In this document: piece by piece, positions 9,238-18,846 of the stretch
Numbering within the stretch: the stretch's first letter is position 1
Layout: every line of letters starts with the position of its first letter
Assembly (NCBI GenBank): GCA_007695005.1
Contig: REEQ01000095.1
Span: forward strand, 1 to 59,402
DNA from: Wenzhouxiangellaceae bacterium
GTDB lineage: Bacteria > Pseudomonadota > Gammaproteobacteria > Xanthomonadales > Wenzhouxiangellaceae
Direction of reading: 5' to 3'
DNA: 59,402 nucleotides
The notes under the pieces: model-generated
The model's database searches: none
The model's input: the letters and a program-made list of their open reading frames with translations, nothing else
Told to the model about the DNA's origin: nothing
Program-made: the position numbers and the translations under genes

Positions 9238-10595
9238 TGTCTCGAAGCGCCTCGGAAATGGCCGGCATGCTTGGCGGTATCGGAAGGCTCAAGGAGCTGC
9301 GCCAGCGTCTGTTCCTGGTGTTGGTAGCGCTGCTGGTGTTCCGCTTCGGAACCTTCATTCCGGTGCCGGGCATCAACCCGGCCGCCCTTGTCGAGCTGAT
9401 GGACATGCAGCGCGGGACCATTGTTGATATTTTCAACATGTTCTCCGGCGGGGCTTTGGGGCGCTTTTCGATCTTTGCCCTGGGCGTGATGCCCTATATT
9501 TCCGCGGCCATCATCATGCAGTTGATGAGTCATGCCATTCCGCAGCTTCAGCAGCTGCGCAAGGAAGGCGAGGCCGGCCGGCGCAAGATTACCCAGTACA
9601 CCCGATATTTCACCGTTGTTCTGGCCATGTTCCAGTCTTTCGGCGTTGCCATTGCCTTGCAGAATCAGGGCGCGGGTGCCGGATTGCCGGTTGTCATCGC
9701 GCCCGGACCCGGTTTCGTACTGGCCGCGGTGGTAACGCTGACTGCCGGAACGGTTTTCCTGATGTGGCTGGGTGAGCAGATTACCGAACGCGGAATTGGC
9801 AACGGTATTTCGATCATTATCTTCGCCGGGATTGTCGCCGAACTGCCTACAGCGGTCGGTGCCACTCTGGAACTGGTCAATACAGGCCAGCTGGGGATCG
9901 TCACCGCGACCTTCCTGCTGGTGATGGCTCTGGCTGTCACTGCCTTCGTCGTCTTCGTTGAGCGGGGCCAGCGCCGGATCACGGTCAACTATGCTCAGCG
10001 TCAGGGTCGGCGCGCTTACCGCTCTCAGTCCACGCACCTGCCGTTGAAGGTCAACATGTCCGGCGTCATCCCGGCCATCTTTGCTTCCAGCCTGGTGTTG
10101 TTCCCGGCCACCATTTCGACCTGGTTCGGCCAGGCGGAAGGGGTGACCTGGCTACAGACCGTGAGTGAGCAGCTTCGTCCGGGACAGCCGATCTACATCG
10201 CACTGTTCGGTGGCCTGATCGCCTTCTTCTGCTTCTTCTACACCGCCATCGTGTTCAACTCGCGAGAGACGGCTGATAATCTGAAGAAGTCCGGCGCCTT
10301 CATTCCCGGAATCCGTCCTGGGCGCCAGACCGCGGACTATATCGATTACGTGCTGACTCGGTTGACGACGGTGGGCGCAATCTACCTGGTTGCAGTTTGC
10401 CTGCTGCCGGAGTTTCTGATCATGCGCTGGAACGTGCCGTTTTATTTCGGCGGTACGTCTCTGCTAATCATCGTCGTAGTGACGATGGACTTCATGGCCC
10501 AGTTGCAGGCCCATCTGATGTCGCATCAGTATGACAGCCTCCTGAAGAAGTCCAACTTGAAGAATTACGGTCGTTCCGGCGTGGTTCGCCGCTGA
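9237..10595 (+). CDS. secY: Protein translocase subunit SecY
   Basis: The 452-residue integral membrane protein has ten hydrophobic segments and conserved SecY blocks ([16 protein letters not shown] near residues 35-50; [28 protein letters not shown]-like [14 protein letters not shown]). It forms the Sec channel with SecE and SecG, which are not in this window. It is cotranslated with rplO through a one-base overlap. The open frame is intact and of usual length. Confidence 0.98.
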   Translation: MSRSASEMAGMLGGIGRLKELRQRLFLVLVALLVFRFGTFIPVPGINPAALVELMDMQRGTIVDIFNMFSGGALGRFSIFALGVMPYISAAIIMQLMSHAIPQLQQLRKEGEAGRRKITQYTRYFTVVLAMFQSFGVAIALQNQGAGAGLPVVIAPGPGFVLAAVVTLTAGTVFLMWLGEQITERGIGNGISIIIFAGIVAELPTAVGATLELVNTGQLGIVTATFLLVMALAVTAFVVFVERGQRRITVNYAQRQGRRAYRSQSTHLPLKVNMSGVIPAIFASSLVLFPATISTWFGQAEGVTWLQTVSEQLRPGQPIYIALFGGLIAFFCFFYTAIVFNSRETADNLKKSGAFIPGIRPGRQTADYIDYVLTRLTTVGAIYLVAVCLLPEFLIMRWNVPFYFGGTSLLIIVVVTMDFMAQLQAHLMSHQYDSLLKKSNLKNYGRSGVVRR

Positions 10596-10629
10596 CGGCC
10601 GGCTTTAACCCCATCAGGAGTAAGAAGAG

Positions 10630-10743
10630 ATGAAGGTCCAGGCATCGGTGAAAAAGATTTGCCGCAACTGCAAGATCGTTCGCCGCCAGGGTGTGGTGTT
10701 CGTCATTTGCACCGACCCCAAGCACAAGCAGCGCCAGGGCTGA
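10630..10743 (+). CDS. rpmJ: 50S ribosomal protein L36
   Basis: A 37-codon frame starts [19 protein letters not shown] and ends KHKQRQG. The zinc-ribbon ligands Cys11, Cys14, Cys27 and His32 are all present, so this is the zinc-binding form of L36. It lies between secY and rpsM, the expected place in Gammaproteobacteria, with AGGAG at 10616-10620 upstream. It is easily missed because of its size. Confidence 0.96.
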   Translation: MKVQASVKKICRNCKIVRRQGVVFVICTDPKHKQRQG

Positions 10744-10764
10744 GGCCCGATGCTGGCCAGGGGC

Positions 10765-10793
10765 TTGAAGAATTTTGCAATTACCGGTACAAT
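10765..10793 (+). promoter_or_regulatory. Probable alpha operon promoter (rpsM-rpsK-rpsD-rpoA-rplQ)
   Basis: TTGAAG at 10765-10770 and TACAAT at 10788-10793 are separated by the ideal 17 bases. It lies in the 97-base gap between rpmJ and rpsM, the largest gap inside the ribosomal cluster. The -10 box lies inside a small dyad (ACCGG 10783-10787 with CCGGT 10796-10800). The predicted start near 10800 puts a stem (TTGCG 10801-10805 with CGCAA 10815-10819) at the very 5' end of the mRNA. In E. coli S4 represses this operon through a leader pseudoknot; I do not recognise that fold here. Confidence 0.7.
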
Positions 10794-10840
10794 TGCCGGT
10801 TTGCGCTGACTAGACGCAACAGGTTTTACGGAGAACATAC

Positions 10841-11194
10841 ATGGCTCGTATCGCAGGCGTCAACCTGCCCGTCCAGAAACATGTCTGGGTGGCTCTGACC
10901 CACATTTACGGAATCGGCCGGACCCGTGCCTATGAGATCTGCGCCGCCACCGATGTGGCTCCGGAGACAAAGGTGCGGGATCTGAGCGAGGCCGACCAGG
11001 AAAAGCTCCGCCAGGAAGTGGGCAAGTACACCGTCGAAGGTGATTTGCGCCGCGAAGTGGCGATGAACATCAAGCGTCTGATGGACCTTGGTTGCTACCG
11101 TGGCCTGCGCCACCGTCGCGGCCTGCCGGTTCGCGGTCAGCGTACCCGCACCAACGCTCGCACCCGCAAGGGCCCGCGGCGTCCGATTCGTTGA
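10841..11194 (+). CDS. rpsM: 30S ribosomal protein S13
   Basis: The 117-residue protein starts [19 protein letters not shown] and ends with the basic tail [15 protein letters not shown] that contacts P-site tRNA. It contains the helix-two-turn-helix [17 protein letters not shown] at 10830-10833 is 7 bases before the ATG. It is the first gene of the alpha operon segment. Confidence 0.98.
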   Translation: MARIAGVNLPVQKHVWVALTHIYGIGRTRAYEICAATDVAPETKVRDLSEADQEKLRQEVGKYTVEGDLRREVAMNIKRLMDLGCYRGLRHRRGLPVRGQRTRTNARTRKGPRRPIR

Positions 11195-11206
11195 GGTTGA
11201 GTATCC

Positions 11207-11596
11207 ATGGCCAAGCAGACAGCCAAGGGCAAGAAAAAGATCAAGAAGGTCATTGTTGACGGCATTGCGCACGTGCACGCCTCGTTCAACAACACCATCA
11301 TCACGATTACCGATCGTCAGGGCAACGCCCTGGCATGGGCAACCAGCGGCGGCTCCGGCTTCCGGGGGTCGCGCAAGTCGACGCCGTTTGCAGCCCAGGT
11401 GGCGGCGGAGAACGCCGGCCGTACTGCCCAGGAATACGGCATGAAGAATCTGGAAGTTCGGGTTAATGGGCCTGGTCCGGGACGTGAATCCTCGGTCCGT
11501 TCGCTCAACGCCGTCGGCTTCAAGATCACCAACATTGTTGATGTTACGCCGATTCCACACAACGGCTGCCGTCCACCCAAGAAGCGTCGCGTCTGA
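11207..11596 (+). CDS. rpsK: 30S ribosomal protein S11
   Basis: The 129-residue protein contains the S11 signature blocks [20 protein letters not shown] and the C-terminal [18 protein letters not shown] (both 20 or fewer residues quoted). S11 lies in the 30S platform with S18 and S21, at the mRNA exit. It follows rpsM by 12 bases. Confidence 0.98.
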   Translation: MAKQTAKGKKKIKKVIVDGIAHVHASFNNTIITITDRQGNALAWATSGGSGFRGSRKSTPFAAQVAAENAGRTAQEYGMKNLEVRVNGPGPGRESSVRSLNAVGFKITNIVDVTPIPHNGCRPPKKRRV

Positions 11597-11626
11597 CGTC
11601 CTGTAACGCGGAATTCGAAGAAGATT

Positions 11627-12253
11627 ATGGCTAGATATACTGGACCGACCTGCAAGCTCGCACGCCGCGAGGGCATGGACCTGAACCTGAAGAGCCCGGC
11701 AAGAGGCCTGGACTCGAAATGCAAACTGAACCAGCCGCCAGGCCAGCACGGTGACAGCCGTCGTCAGCGCCTGTCAGACTATGCCTTGCAGTTGCGCGAA
11801 AAGCAGAAAGTGCGTCGCATGTACGGTGTCCTGGAGCGGCAGTTCCGCAACTATTACACCGAAGCTGCCCGTCGCAAAGGTGCTACCGGTGAAAACCTGC
11901 TGCAGCTGCTAGAGTGCCGCCTCGACAACGTTGTCTACCGGATGGGCTTCGCAGTTACCCGGGCGCAGGCCCGCCAGTTGGTCAGTCACAAGTCGATTGA
12001 GGTCAACGGCAAGGTCGTCAATATTCCGTCCTTCCAGGTCAAGGCGGGCGACAAGGTCGCTGTACGGGAAAAGTCCCGCAAGCAACTTCGTATTCAAGAG
12101 GCAATCAACCTGTCGCGGGAACTGGATCTGGTTCCCGCCTGGGTGAGTGTTGAATTCGACAAGATGGAAGGTGAGTTCAAGGGTGCGCCGGATCGTGATG
12201 ATTTGCCGCCGGACATCAACGAAAGCCTCATCGTCGAGCTTTACTCGAAGTAA
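11627..12253 (+). CDS. rpsD: 30S ribosomal protein S4
   Basis: The 208-residue protein begins [16 protein letters not shown] and has the S4 RNA-binding domain ([20 protein letters not shown], about residues 99-118). It nucleates 16S rRNA assembly and in E. coli represses the alpha operon. The N-terminal zinc-binding cysteine cluster of some S4 proteins is incomplete, so this is the zinc-independent type. Confidence 0.98.
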   Translation: MARYTGPTCKLARREGMDLNLKSPARGLDSKCKLNQPPGQHGDSRRQRLSDYALQLREKQKVRRMYGVLERQFRNYYTEAARRKGATGENLLQLLECRLDNVVYRMGFAVTRAQARQLVSHKSIEVNGKVVNIPSFQVKAGDKVAVREKSRKQLRIQEAINLSRELDLVPAWVSVEFDKMEGEFKGAPDRDDLPPDINESLIVELYSK

Positions 12254-12259
12254 TCCATG

Positions 12260-12280
12260 GATGCCGGCTCTGCCGGCATC
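12260..12280 (+). promoter_or_regulatory. Intra-operon hairpin between rpsD and rpoA
   Basis: GATGCCGGC (12260-12268) and GCCGGCATC (12272-12280) form a perfect 9-bp stem with a 3-base loop. No run of T follows, so it is not a classical terminator. It could be a processing or attenuation site that sets rpoA expression apart from the ribosomal genes, or simply stabilise the mRNA end. Confidence 0.5.
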
Positions 12281-12315
12281 ACCGGTCTTAGCAGATTTAT
12301 TCAGAGAGGCAATAC

Positions 12316-13320
12316 ATGTCAGGCCAGATAAGCACACTTATCGGCAAGATGCTGAAGCCGAAAGGGCTGATCGTCGACGAGATCTCATCGCGTCGGGCCC
12401 GCATCACCCTGGAGCCGCTGGAGCGCGGCTTCGGCCACACGCTGGGTAATGCCCTGCGTCGCGTTCTGCTGTCGTCGATTCCCGGCAGCGCTATCACCGA
12501 AGTCGAGATCGACGGTGTGCTCCATGAGTACACGGCAGTCGAAGGTTTGCAGGAAGACATCGTCGAAGTGCTGCTCAACCTGAAGGATGTTGCCGTTCGC
12601 ATGCATACGCGCGAGGAGGCCATTCTGACCTTGAGCAAGGACAAGGCTGGCCCGGTTACTGCCGGTGATATCCAGCTCGATCACGACATCGAGATTGTCA
12701 ATCCCGATTTCGTGATCTGCAACCTGACCAAGGACATGAAGTTGAGCATGCGCCTCAAGGTGACGCGCGGCGTCGGGTATCAGCCAGCGGCTGCATTGAA
12801 GTTCAATGACGAAGAGTCGCGCCCGATCGGTCGTCTGCAGCTGGACGCATCCTACTGCCCGGTACACCGGGTTGCCTACAGCGTCGAAAGCGCCCGCGTT
12901 GGTCAGCGTACTGACCTGGACAAGCTGGTTCTGGACATCGATACCAACGGTACCATGTCCTGCGAAGAAGCGGTCAAGTTGGCTGCCGGCATTCTGGTCG
13001 ACCAGATGTCAGTGTTTGTCGATTTCGTGGCGCGCGAGAAAGATCAGGCCGAGACCAGCACTGAATCCTTCGATCCGGTTCTGTTGCGTCCGATTGACGA
13101 TCTGGAGCTGACTGTACGTTCAGCCAATTGCTTGAAGGCTGAGCATATTCAGTACGTTGGCGATTTGGTTCAGCGGACCGAAACCGAACTGCTGAAGACC
13201 CCGAACCTGGGCAAGAAGTCCCTGACCGAGATCAAGACGGTGCTGGCATCGCACGACCTCAACCTGGGCACTCGCCTCGAAAATTGGCCGCCAGCCAACC
13301 TGGCCCGGACCGAGCGTTAA
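12316..13320 (+). CDS. rpoA: DNA-directed RNA polymerase subunit alpha
   Basis: The 334-residue protein has the N-terminal dimerisation domain ([21 protein letters not shown] near residue 40) and, after a linker around residue 240, the C-terminal domain ([20 protein letters not shown] and [14 protein letters not shown]). The second contains the arginine, asparagine, glycine, lysine and serine residues that contact UP elements in E. coli. The gene lies 62 bases after rpsD, with a hairpin in between, and 11 bases before rplQ. Confidence 0.98.
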   Translation: MSGQISTLIGKMLKPKGLIVDEISSRRARITLEPLERGFGHTLGNALRRVLLSSIPGSAITEVEIDGVLHEYTAVEGLQEDIVEVLLNLKDVAVRMHTREEAILTLSKDKAGPVTAGDIQLDHDIEIVNPDFVICNLTKDMKLSMRLKVTRGVGYQPAAALKFNDEESRPIGRLQLDASYCPVHRVAYSVESARVGQRTDLDKLVLDIDTNGTMSCEEAVKLAAGILVDQMSVFVDFVAREKDQAETSTESFDPVLLRPIDDLELTVRSANCLKAEHIQYVGDLVQRTETELLKTPNLGKKSLTEIKTVLASHDLNLGTRLENWPPANLARTER

Positions 13321-13331
13321 GGAGAAACGAC

Positions 13332-13718
13332 ATGCGTCATCGTAAAGCTGGCCGCAAGCTCAATCGCAACTCGTCACATCGCCGGGCGATGTTTCGGAAC
13401 ATGACTGCCAGCCTGATTCATCATGAGCTGATCAAGACGACCTTGCCGAAGGCGAAGGAACTGCGTCGTGTCGCCGAGCCGCTGATCACCCTGGCCAAGG
13501 AAGATACCGTGGCCAAGCGACGCCTGGCCTTTGCACGTCTTCGTGACAAGGAAGCGGTTGGCAAGCTGTTTGCCGAAATTGCCCCCCGCTACGCCCAGCG
13601 GCCGGGCGGCTACCTGCGCATCCTTAAGTGCGGTTTCCGCGCTGGCGATAACGCGCCAATGGCCTACGTCGAGCTTGTCGACCGTCCCGACGCGCCGGGT
13701 GCTGAGTCTGTTGACTGA
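13332..13718 (+). CDS. rplQ: 50S ribosomal protein L17
   Basis: The 128-residue protein starts [20 protein letters not shown], exactly the family start. The open frame extends upstream into rpoA, but the ATG at 13332 with AAGGAG at 13319-13324 is clear. L17 lies near the tunnel exit. It is the last gene of the ribosomal block and is followed 18 bases later by a strong terminator. Confidence 0.97.
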   Translation: MRHRKAGRKLNRNSSHRRAMFRNMTASLIHHELIKTTLPKAKELRRVAEPLITLAKEDTVAKRRLAFARLRDKEAVGKLFAEIAPRYAQRPGGYLRILKCGFRAGDNAPMAYVELVDRPDAPGAESVD

Positions 13719-13736
13719 TCAGGCAGAGTCCTTTCC

Positions 13737-13769
13737 AAAAAAAGCCCGGCCACCGGCCGGGTTTTTTTG
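13737..13769 (+). terminator. Rho-independent terminator of the ribosomal operon
   Basis: CCCGGCC (13745-13751) pairs with GGCCGGG (13755-13761) across a 3-base loop. Seven As precede the stem and seven Ts follow it, so it can also act on the other strand. It lies directly after rplQ. Confidence 0.9.
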
Positions 13770-13923
13770 TGTCCGAATTCTGACCTGGCTCTGATCGGGC
13801 ATCTGAATACCTGGCCTTTGGGGTCGGGGGGAACGGCGGGTTGTTGTCTGCCTGCCCTGTTTGGCAATCAAGTGTTTTTTGGCACAGGCGCTCCGTTAGA
13901 ATGAAGGCGTATCCTGCCCGGTC

Positions 13924-15522
13924 ATGTCCATGCGCAATACCTTCATCGTTGTCGCCGCAGCCGCCATCATGATGCTCGGCATCCTGGGCAGTGGGGTCAT
14001 TTTTCTTGATGAGCAGCGTTTGAAGTCGCTGGTTGCCCAGCATGTTGAAAATCAGACCGGTCGCCGCCTGGAGATTCGAGGGCCGCTGAGGGTCAGGTTG
14101 TTTCCGGGCCTGCGAATCAGTGCAGAACAGGTGCTGATGTTGCCGCCGGAAGGGTTTGACGGTCCAGAGTTATTCAGCGCGGACCGCATTGACATGCAAG
14201 TACGACTGCTGGCTCTGGTTCGCAGTCGAGTCGAGGCCAGCGATGTTCGACTGAGCGGTGCGCGCATCAACCTGCATACCGATGAGCAGGGCCGTAGCAG
14301 TCTGGAGGGTTTGGGCAGGACGCGCCCGGCCGGAGTTGCGGATTGGACCAGCGGGCCGGTTACCCTGGAAAATGCCACCTTGAGTTTCAGTGATGCTCGT
14401 CGGGGTGTTGGTGAGGTGCTGGAAATGGAGCGTATCGATCTGGCCGGTGTGGCGCCTGGCCGCCCAGTCGAGTTTCGCTTTCGTGGCAACGTCGAAGAGC
14501 CGGCTGCGTTCGACATGCTGGAGGTTGATGGGCTCCTGGTGCCAGCTGCAAATGGCGGCGCCCGGCTGAGCAATATGCGCCTGCTGGGCTCGATGAACCA
14601 GGGGCGGTACCGAATCGAGGTTCGCGGTAACGTTTCCTATTCCGCCGAGCCACCGATGCAGCTTGGTCTGGATGGCGGCATTGTTCACTTCAACGAACAT
14701 CGATTTCTGATTGATGCCAGTTATCTGGCTGGTGAAAGGCCCTATCTGACGGCAGCGCTGGCAACGGACATGTTCGATGTCGACGTGTTGGCGGTGGTGC
14801 AAAAGCTCGCTGAGCTCGCCGACGAACCTGCAGACTCTGGCCTGATGACGGCCCTGCGCGGCTTTGATTTCGATCTGTCGATGGCTGCAGGCCGAGTCGC
14901 GGAGTTGGGCATGGTGCTTAGCGATGCGCGCTTTGACCTCAATGGCCGGGAAGGAAAGGTTGTCTTGTCGATGCCGACAACCCGTTTGCCCGGGGGCATG
15001 GGTGCAGCAGAGGTGATCCTGGATTTGCGTCGTCAGCGACCGGCCATTTCGGCGCAGCTGAACCTGGAAGTCAGCCGGCTGGAGTCGTTGCTTGTTGCCC
15101 TGCGGCTGGAACCGTTTCTGGACGGGGCCGGCCGCGTCAACATGGATCTCGCCGTCTCACCGGCGACCGCCAGTGAGCGCCTTGCGGCTGCCTGGACCGG
15201 CCGCGGCGAAATTGAAATGCAGCCGGGAGAGTGGCTGTTTCTGGTCGGTGATCCGGATCAGCGGCAGTCTGGCCTTGGCGCTTTCGACCGGATGCATGCC
15301 AAACTGTTGCTGGGGTCGCAGTCTGTTCTGGCCGATGAACTGTCCATCCGGATGGCTGATGGGACGCTGACCGGGGAGATTGGCTTTGCCCTGAGTGATC
15401 GTGCCCTGTTCGGTAGTCTGCAATTGCAGGAACAGGGCAGGCTGGAGTTGATCTCCCTGGCTGGCACCCTGGGGCATCCGATCCTCATTCGAACCCCGCC
15501 ACAGCTGCTGCCTGCGGAGTGA
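13924..15522 (+). CDS. AsmA family protein
   Basis: The 532-residue protein has one N-terminal membrane anchor (about residues 6-27) and then a long beta-rich periplasmic region. The segment RRLEIRGPLRVRLFPGLRIS near residue 50 is typical of the AsmA N-terminal domain. AsmA-like proteins are inner-membrane-anchored and belong to the VPS13-like bridge group implicated in phospholipid traffic to the outer membrane. A -10-like TAGAAT is at 13897-13902 without a good -35. The stop overlaps the next gene as GTGA, which points to a coupled operon with rarD and an ABC exporter. Confidence 0.85.
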   Translation: MSMRNTFIVVAAAAIMMLGILGSGVIFLDEQRLKSLVAQHVENQTGRRLEIRGPLRVRLFPGLRISAEQVLMLPPEGFDGPELFSADRIDMQVRLLALVRSRVEASDVRLSGARINLHTDEQGRSSLEGLGRTRPAGVADWTSGPVTLENATLSFSDARRGVGEVLEMERIDLAGVAPGRPVEFRFRGNVEEPAAFDMLEVDGLLVPAANGGARLSNMRLLGSMNQGRYRIEVRGNVSYSAEPPMQLGLDGGIVHFNEHRFLIDASYLAGERPYLTAALATDMFDVDVLAVVQKLAELADEPADSGLMTALRGFDFDLSMAAGRVAELGMVLSDARFDLNGREGKVVLSMPTTRLPGGMGAAEVILDLRRQRPAISAQLNLEVSRLESLLVALRLEPFLDGAGRVNMDLAVSPATASERLAAAWTGRGEIEMQPGEWLFLVGDPDQRQSGLGAFDRMHAKLLLGSQSVLADELSIRMADGTLTGEIGFALSDRALFGSLQLQEQGRLELISLAGTLGHPILIRTPPQLLPAE

Positions 15523-16415
15523 ACCCATCTGATCGATCGATCGGGCTGGCGGCGGCTCTTGGCGCGTTCATGGCCTGGGGCCTGGCGCCCATCTACTTCA
15601 AGCTGCTGGCCCACGTTGGCGCCGACGAAATCATTGCGCATCGTGTCCTCTGGTCGGTGGTCTTTCTTGTTCTGGTGCTGGTGCTGCGCCACCGCCGTGG
15701 TCTGCTCGAGCATTTACGTCCCGCCCCCGGAGTGCTCTGGGTATTGCTGATCAGCGGCAGTCTGATCGTGGTCAACTGGTTGATATTCATTTACGCAGTC
15801 AACAGCGAGCGGGTGCTTTCGACCAGTCTCGGATATTTCATCAACCCGCTGGTGACCGTGCTCTTCGGCCTGTTGTTCTTTCGAGAACGTCTCGCGCCCC
15901 TGCAGTTGGCCGGCGTCGGCATCGCTGCACTGGGTACCTTGTACATGACGATTCGGGTCGGAGAGTTTCCCTGGATTGCCCTGGGTCTGGCCCTGAGTTT
16001 TGCGCTCTACTCGGTGATTCGCAAACGGCTGGATGTGGGGCCCATGGTCGGGCTTTTCTGGGAGACGGTTCTGATGGCGCCGCTGGCGCTGGCCTGGTTG
16101 TTCTGGCTGGGTTTCAATGCTGGGCTGGCCTTCGAGCCGGCGCAGTTCAGTTTGGCGCTGTTGCTGGCCGGGACGGGCCTGGTGACCGTTGTGCCGCTGC
16201 TGTTGTTCGCAGCCGGAGTCCGTCGACTTCCGCTCAGCACCATCGGTATCATGCAATATCTGGCACCGACGATCACCTTCTTTTTGGCTGTGTTTGTTTA
16301 CTCGGAACCGTTTACCTTTGACCATGGAGTCACTTTTGCCTGTATCTGGCTCGGTCTGTTCCTGTTTTCCTGGGCCGGCTGGGTTCGGGTACGTCGCGCA
16401 AGGATTCCGGTCTGA
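15519..16415 (+). CDS. rarD: RarD-type EamA family permease
   Basis: The 298-residue protein has ten hydrophobic helices in two EamA repeats. It begins with the RarD-like GAFMAWGLAPIYFKLL and contains NWLIFIYAVNSERVLSTSLG. RarD proteins are predicted drug/metabolite transporters (in E. coli linked to chloramphenicol sensitivity); the substrate here is unknown. The start is GTG at 15519, overlapping the asmA-like gene by four bases. Its TGA overlaps the next ATG by one base. Confidence 0.88.
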   Translation: MNPSDRSIGLAAALGAFMAWGLAPIYFKLLAHVGADEIIAHRVLWSVVFLVLVLVLRHRRGLLEHLRPAPGVLWVLLISGSLIVVNWLIFIYAVNSERVLSTSLGYFINPLVTVLFGLLFFRERLAPLQLAGVGIAALGTLYMTIRVGEFPWIALGLALSFALYSVIRKRLDVGPMVGLFWETVLMAPLALAWLFWLGFNAGLAFEPAQFSLALLLAGTGLVTVVPLLLFAAGVRRLPLSTIGIMQYLAPTITFFLAVFVYSEPFTFDHGVTFACIWLGLFLFSWAGWVRVRRARIPV

Positions 16416-18214
16416 TGTCGACTTTGCCTGAAGATCGCCCGGATGGTTCCGGCAAGCGCCTGGAATCGCTTGCAGCTCTTTGGCCCTTTGTCTTGCGTTA
16501 CAAGGGTCAGCTGATCTTGGCCGGCCTGTTTTTGCTGGTGTCGGCCGCCGGCGCCCTTGCCATCCCGGCGGCTGTGGGGCAAGTCATCGATCGCGGTTTC
16601 ATGGCCGAGGACCTGGCGCGAATCGATCGCTGGTTCTGGCTTTTGTTTGCGGCCGCCACGGTGATGGCTGTCGGTGGTGGCCTGCGGTTCTACTGGGTCA
16701 GCTGGCTGGGGCAGCGGGTGGTAGCCGATATTCGCAGCGCCCTGTTTGAGCGCGTGCTGGTGATGAGCCCGGAGTTCTTTGCCCGCACCCGCACCGGAGA
16801 GGTGCTGTCAAGGCTCAATACCGATACCACACTGATTGAAACCCTGGTTGGCTCGACGGTTTCATTCGGCATCCGTAACCTGCTGATGTTGACGGCCAGC
16901 TCGATTGCCCTGATTCTCACCGCGCCGCGACTGGCTGGTGTGATCGGCGCGCTAATCGTGCTGATCATTCTGCCGGTGGTGGCGCTGGGGCGTTGGGTTC
17001 GGCGTCTGTCGCGCAGTGCCCAGGATCGCGTGGCTGACATCAGTGCGCACGGTGATGAGGCCATCAACGCCGTAGCTACCGTGCAGGCTTTTGCTCAGGA
17101 GCAGCGGGAGATTGCACGTTTTCGAGCCAGCGTCGAATCTGCTGTCGACGCCAACCGCCATCGGATTGCCGCCAGTACCGTGCTGATCGTTCTGGTTATC
17201 CTGCTGACTTTCGGTGCGGTGACTTTTGTCCTCTGGCTGGGCGCGCGGGCCGTGCTCGGCGGCACGATGAGTCCCGGCCAGCTCAGTCAGTTCGTGCTGT
17301 ATGCGGTTATTGCGGCGGGTTCCACAGCCAGTCTCAGCGAAATCTGGGGCCAACTGCAGCGCGCTGCCGGTGCCATGGAGCGTCTGGCCGAGTTGTTGTC
17401 CCTCCAGCCGGAAGTTCGCTCCGCTGAAGTGCCCCAGCGCCTGCCGCCGGGTCCGTTGGCGGTGAGTTTCGAGAACGTCAGTTTTGCCTATCCCTCCCGA
17501 CCCGAGAACCAGGTGTTGAGGCAGTTGAGTTTTCGCATTGAGCCTGGGCAGACCGTTGCCCTGGTTGGTCGATCCGGCGCAGGAAAATCGACCTTGTTTC
17601 AATTGCTGCTGCGCTTTTACGACCCCGATGGGGGGTGCGTTTGCCTGGGCGGTCATGATCTGCGCGATCTTGACCTGGCGGCGATGCGGCAAGCACTGGG
17701 CCTGGTGCCCCAGGATGTCGTGATGTTTTCCGGCAGCGCCGCGGAGAACATCGGCTACGGGCTGGAATCACCGCATGAGACAGCCTTGCAGAGCGCGGCT
17801 CGAGCCGCCCATGCACACGAATTCATCACTGCCTGGCCGCAGGGTTACGAAACTTTCCTCGGCGAGCGCGGCCAGCGCCTGTCGGGCGGCCAGCGTCAGC
17901 GGCTGGCGATCGCCCGCGCCCTGGTCAAGCGGCCGCAGCTGCTGCTGCTGGACGAGGCGACGGCAAGCCTGGATGCCGAGAGCGAGCGCCTGGTTCAGGA
18001 CGCGCTTGATAAGCTGGGTCGCGATCAGACGGTGCTGGTCATCGCCCATCGCCTGGCGACGGTGCGTCGGGCTGATCGCATCCTGGTGCTGGATCAGGGC
18101 CGGCTGGTCGCCGAGGGTCGGCACGACGAGCTGGTTCGCGACAACCCACTCTACCGCCATTTGGCGCGTCTGCAGTTTCTGGAGTCGACCCATACCGCGG
18201 AGTCGGAAGGCTGA
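16415..18214 (+). CDS. MsbA-related ABC transporter, fused permease and ATPase
   Basis: The 599-residue half-transporter has six membrane helices in the first 330 residues, then a nucleotide-binding domain. That domain shows Walker A GRSGAGKST (about residues 386-394), signature LSGGQRQR, Walker B LLLLDEATAS and switch His in IAHRLAT, all intact. It belongs to the MsbA/LmrA-like exporters, most probably the MsbA-related group that moves lipids or hydrophobic compounds. It is coupled to rarD by a TGATG overlap. True MsbA is usually next to lpxK, which is absent, so substrate assignment is open. Confidence 0.88.
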   Translation: MSTLPEDRPDGSGKRLESLAALWPFVLRYKGQLILAGLFLLVSAAGALAIPAAVGQVIDRGFMAEDLARIDRWFWLLFAAATVMAVGGGLRFYWVSWLGQRVVADIRSALFERVLVMSPEFFARTRTGEVLSRLNTDTTLIETLVGSTVSFGIRNLLMLTASSIALILTAPRLAGVIGALIVLIILPVVALGRWVRRLSRSAQDRVADISAHGDEAINAVATVQAFAQEQREIARFRASVESAVDANRHRIAASTVLIVLVILLTFGAVTFVLWLGARAVLGGTMSPGQLSQFVLYAVIAAGSTASLSEIWGQLQRAAGAMERLAELLSLQPEVRSAEVPQRLPPGPLAVSFENVSFAYPSRPENQVLRQLSFRIEPGQTVALVGRSGAGKSTLFQLLLRFYDPDGGCVCLGGHDLRDLDLAAMRQALGLVPQDVVMFSGSAAENIGYGLESPHETALQSAARAAHAHEFITAWPQGYETFLGERGQRLSGGQRQRLAIARALVKRPQLLLLDEATASLDAESERLVQDALDKLGRDQTVLVIAHRLATVRRADRILVLDQGRLVAEGRHDELVRDNPLYRHLARLQFLESTHTAESEG

Positions 18215-18254
18215 CTGGCAACGGCCGCAGCGCTACCCGCAGCTGCGTCTTTCA

Positions 18255-18788
18255 TTAAAGCGGCGAGTAACGGAATTTCTGTCCGCCGACACTGACCTCG
18301 GCCATCAAGCCGCCCCGGGTCATGATGAAAACGGCCACCCCGCGCTCATAGCTGGTTGTTGCCGCCCGCCCGGCGCTGGCGGCCACGGCCGTTGCCTGGG
18401 CAGAGAACTCCAGGTTTTCACGCTGGAATACGCGCAAGGCCGCTTCATCCTGGAAAAAGATGACCTGGCTGTAGGACTGGGCACCAATCTGGGCGCCGAT
18501 CGTGGCCTGGGATACGGTGGTGCGGCCAATTGCTCGACCCTCCCTGAAAACGATACCGCGCCCGAAACCTCCGCCCACGCCCAGGCCGCCCTTGGCTATC
18601 TCGGGAAAAATCGCGTAGGCATAGGCCTGGTCTATCCAGCTCTGCAGGCCTGGATCACGGTCGACAAAGCGCTCCATTGCAGCTCGGGACTCGCGAATCA
18701 TGCGCTCGTCTGAGGGTGTGCTGGCGCAGCCCGCCATGAAGACCATGAGCAATGTGCTGATCGATGCCAGTCGAAAATAATTTGCCAT
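18255..18788 (-). CDS. SYLF/YSC84 domain lipoprotein
   Basis: The 177-residue protein starts MANYFRLASISTLLMVFMAGC, of which the last four residues form a lipobox, so it is probably an acylated periplasm-facing protein. The rest is one YSC84/SYLF lipid-binding domain with GGLGVGGGFGRGIVF and GAQIGAQSYSQVIFF. The frame can be opened upstream, but the first true ATG is at 18788. It is convergent with the ABC exporter, 40 bases apart. Function in bacteria is poorly known; phospholipid binding is inferred from the family. Confidence 0.85.
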   Translation of the reverse strand: MANYFRLASISTLLMVFMAGCASTPSDERMIRESRAAMERFVDRDPGLQSWIDQAYAYAIFPEIAKGGLGVGGGFGRGIVFREGRAIGRTTVSQATIGAQIGAQSYSQVIFFQDEAALRVFQRENLEFSAQATAVAASAGRAATTSYERGVAVFIMTRGGLMAEVSVGGQKFRYSPL

Positions 18789-18846
18789 ATCTGGAAACCC
18801 TGGTGAAATCAATCTTTTGGAGTGGGCCGTGCGGGGCAGGCCCGGT

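Noticed and set aside
8964-10037. A 357-codon minus-strand frame across rplO and secY
   Set aside because: It is antisense to two unmistakable genes, with repetitive Gln/His/Asp composition.
13790-13923. A full sigma-70 promoter for the asmA-like gene
   Set aside because: TAGAAT at 13897-13902 is a fair -10, but only a T-run lies at the -35 position, so it is mentioned in the gene entry but not called.
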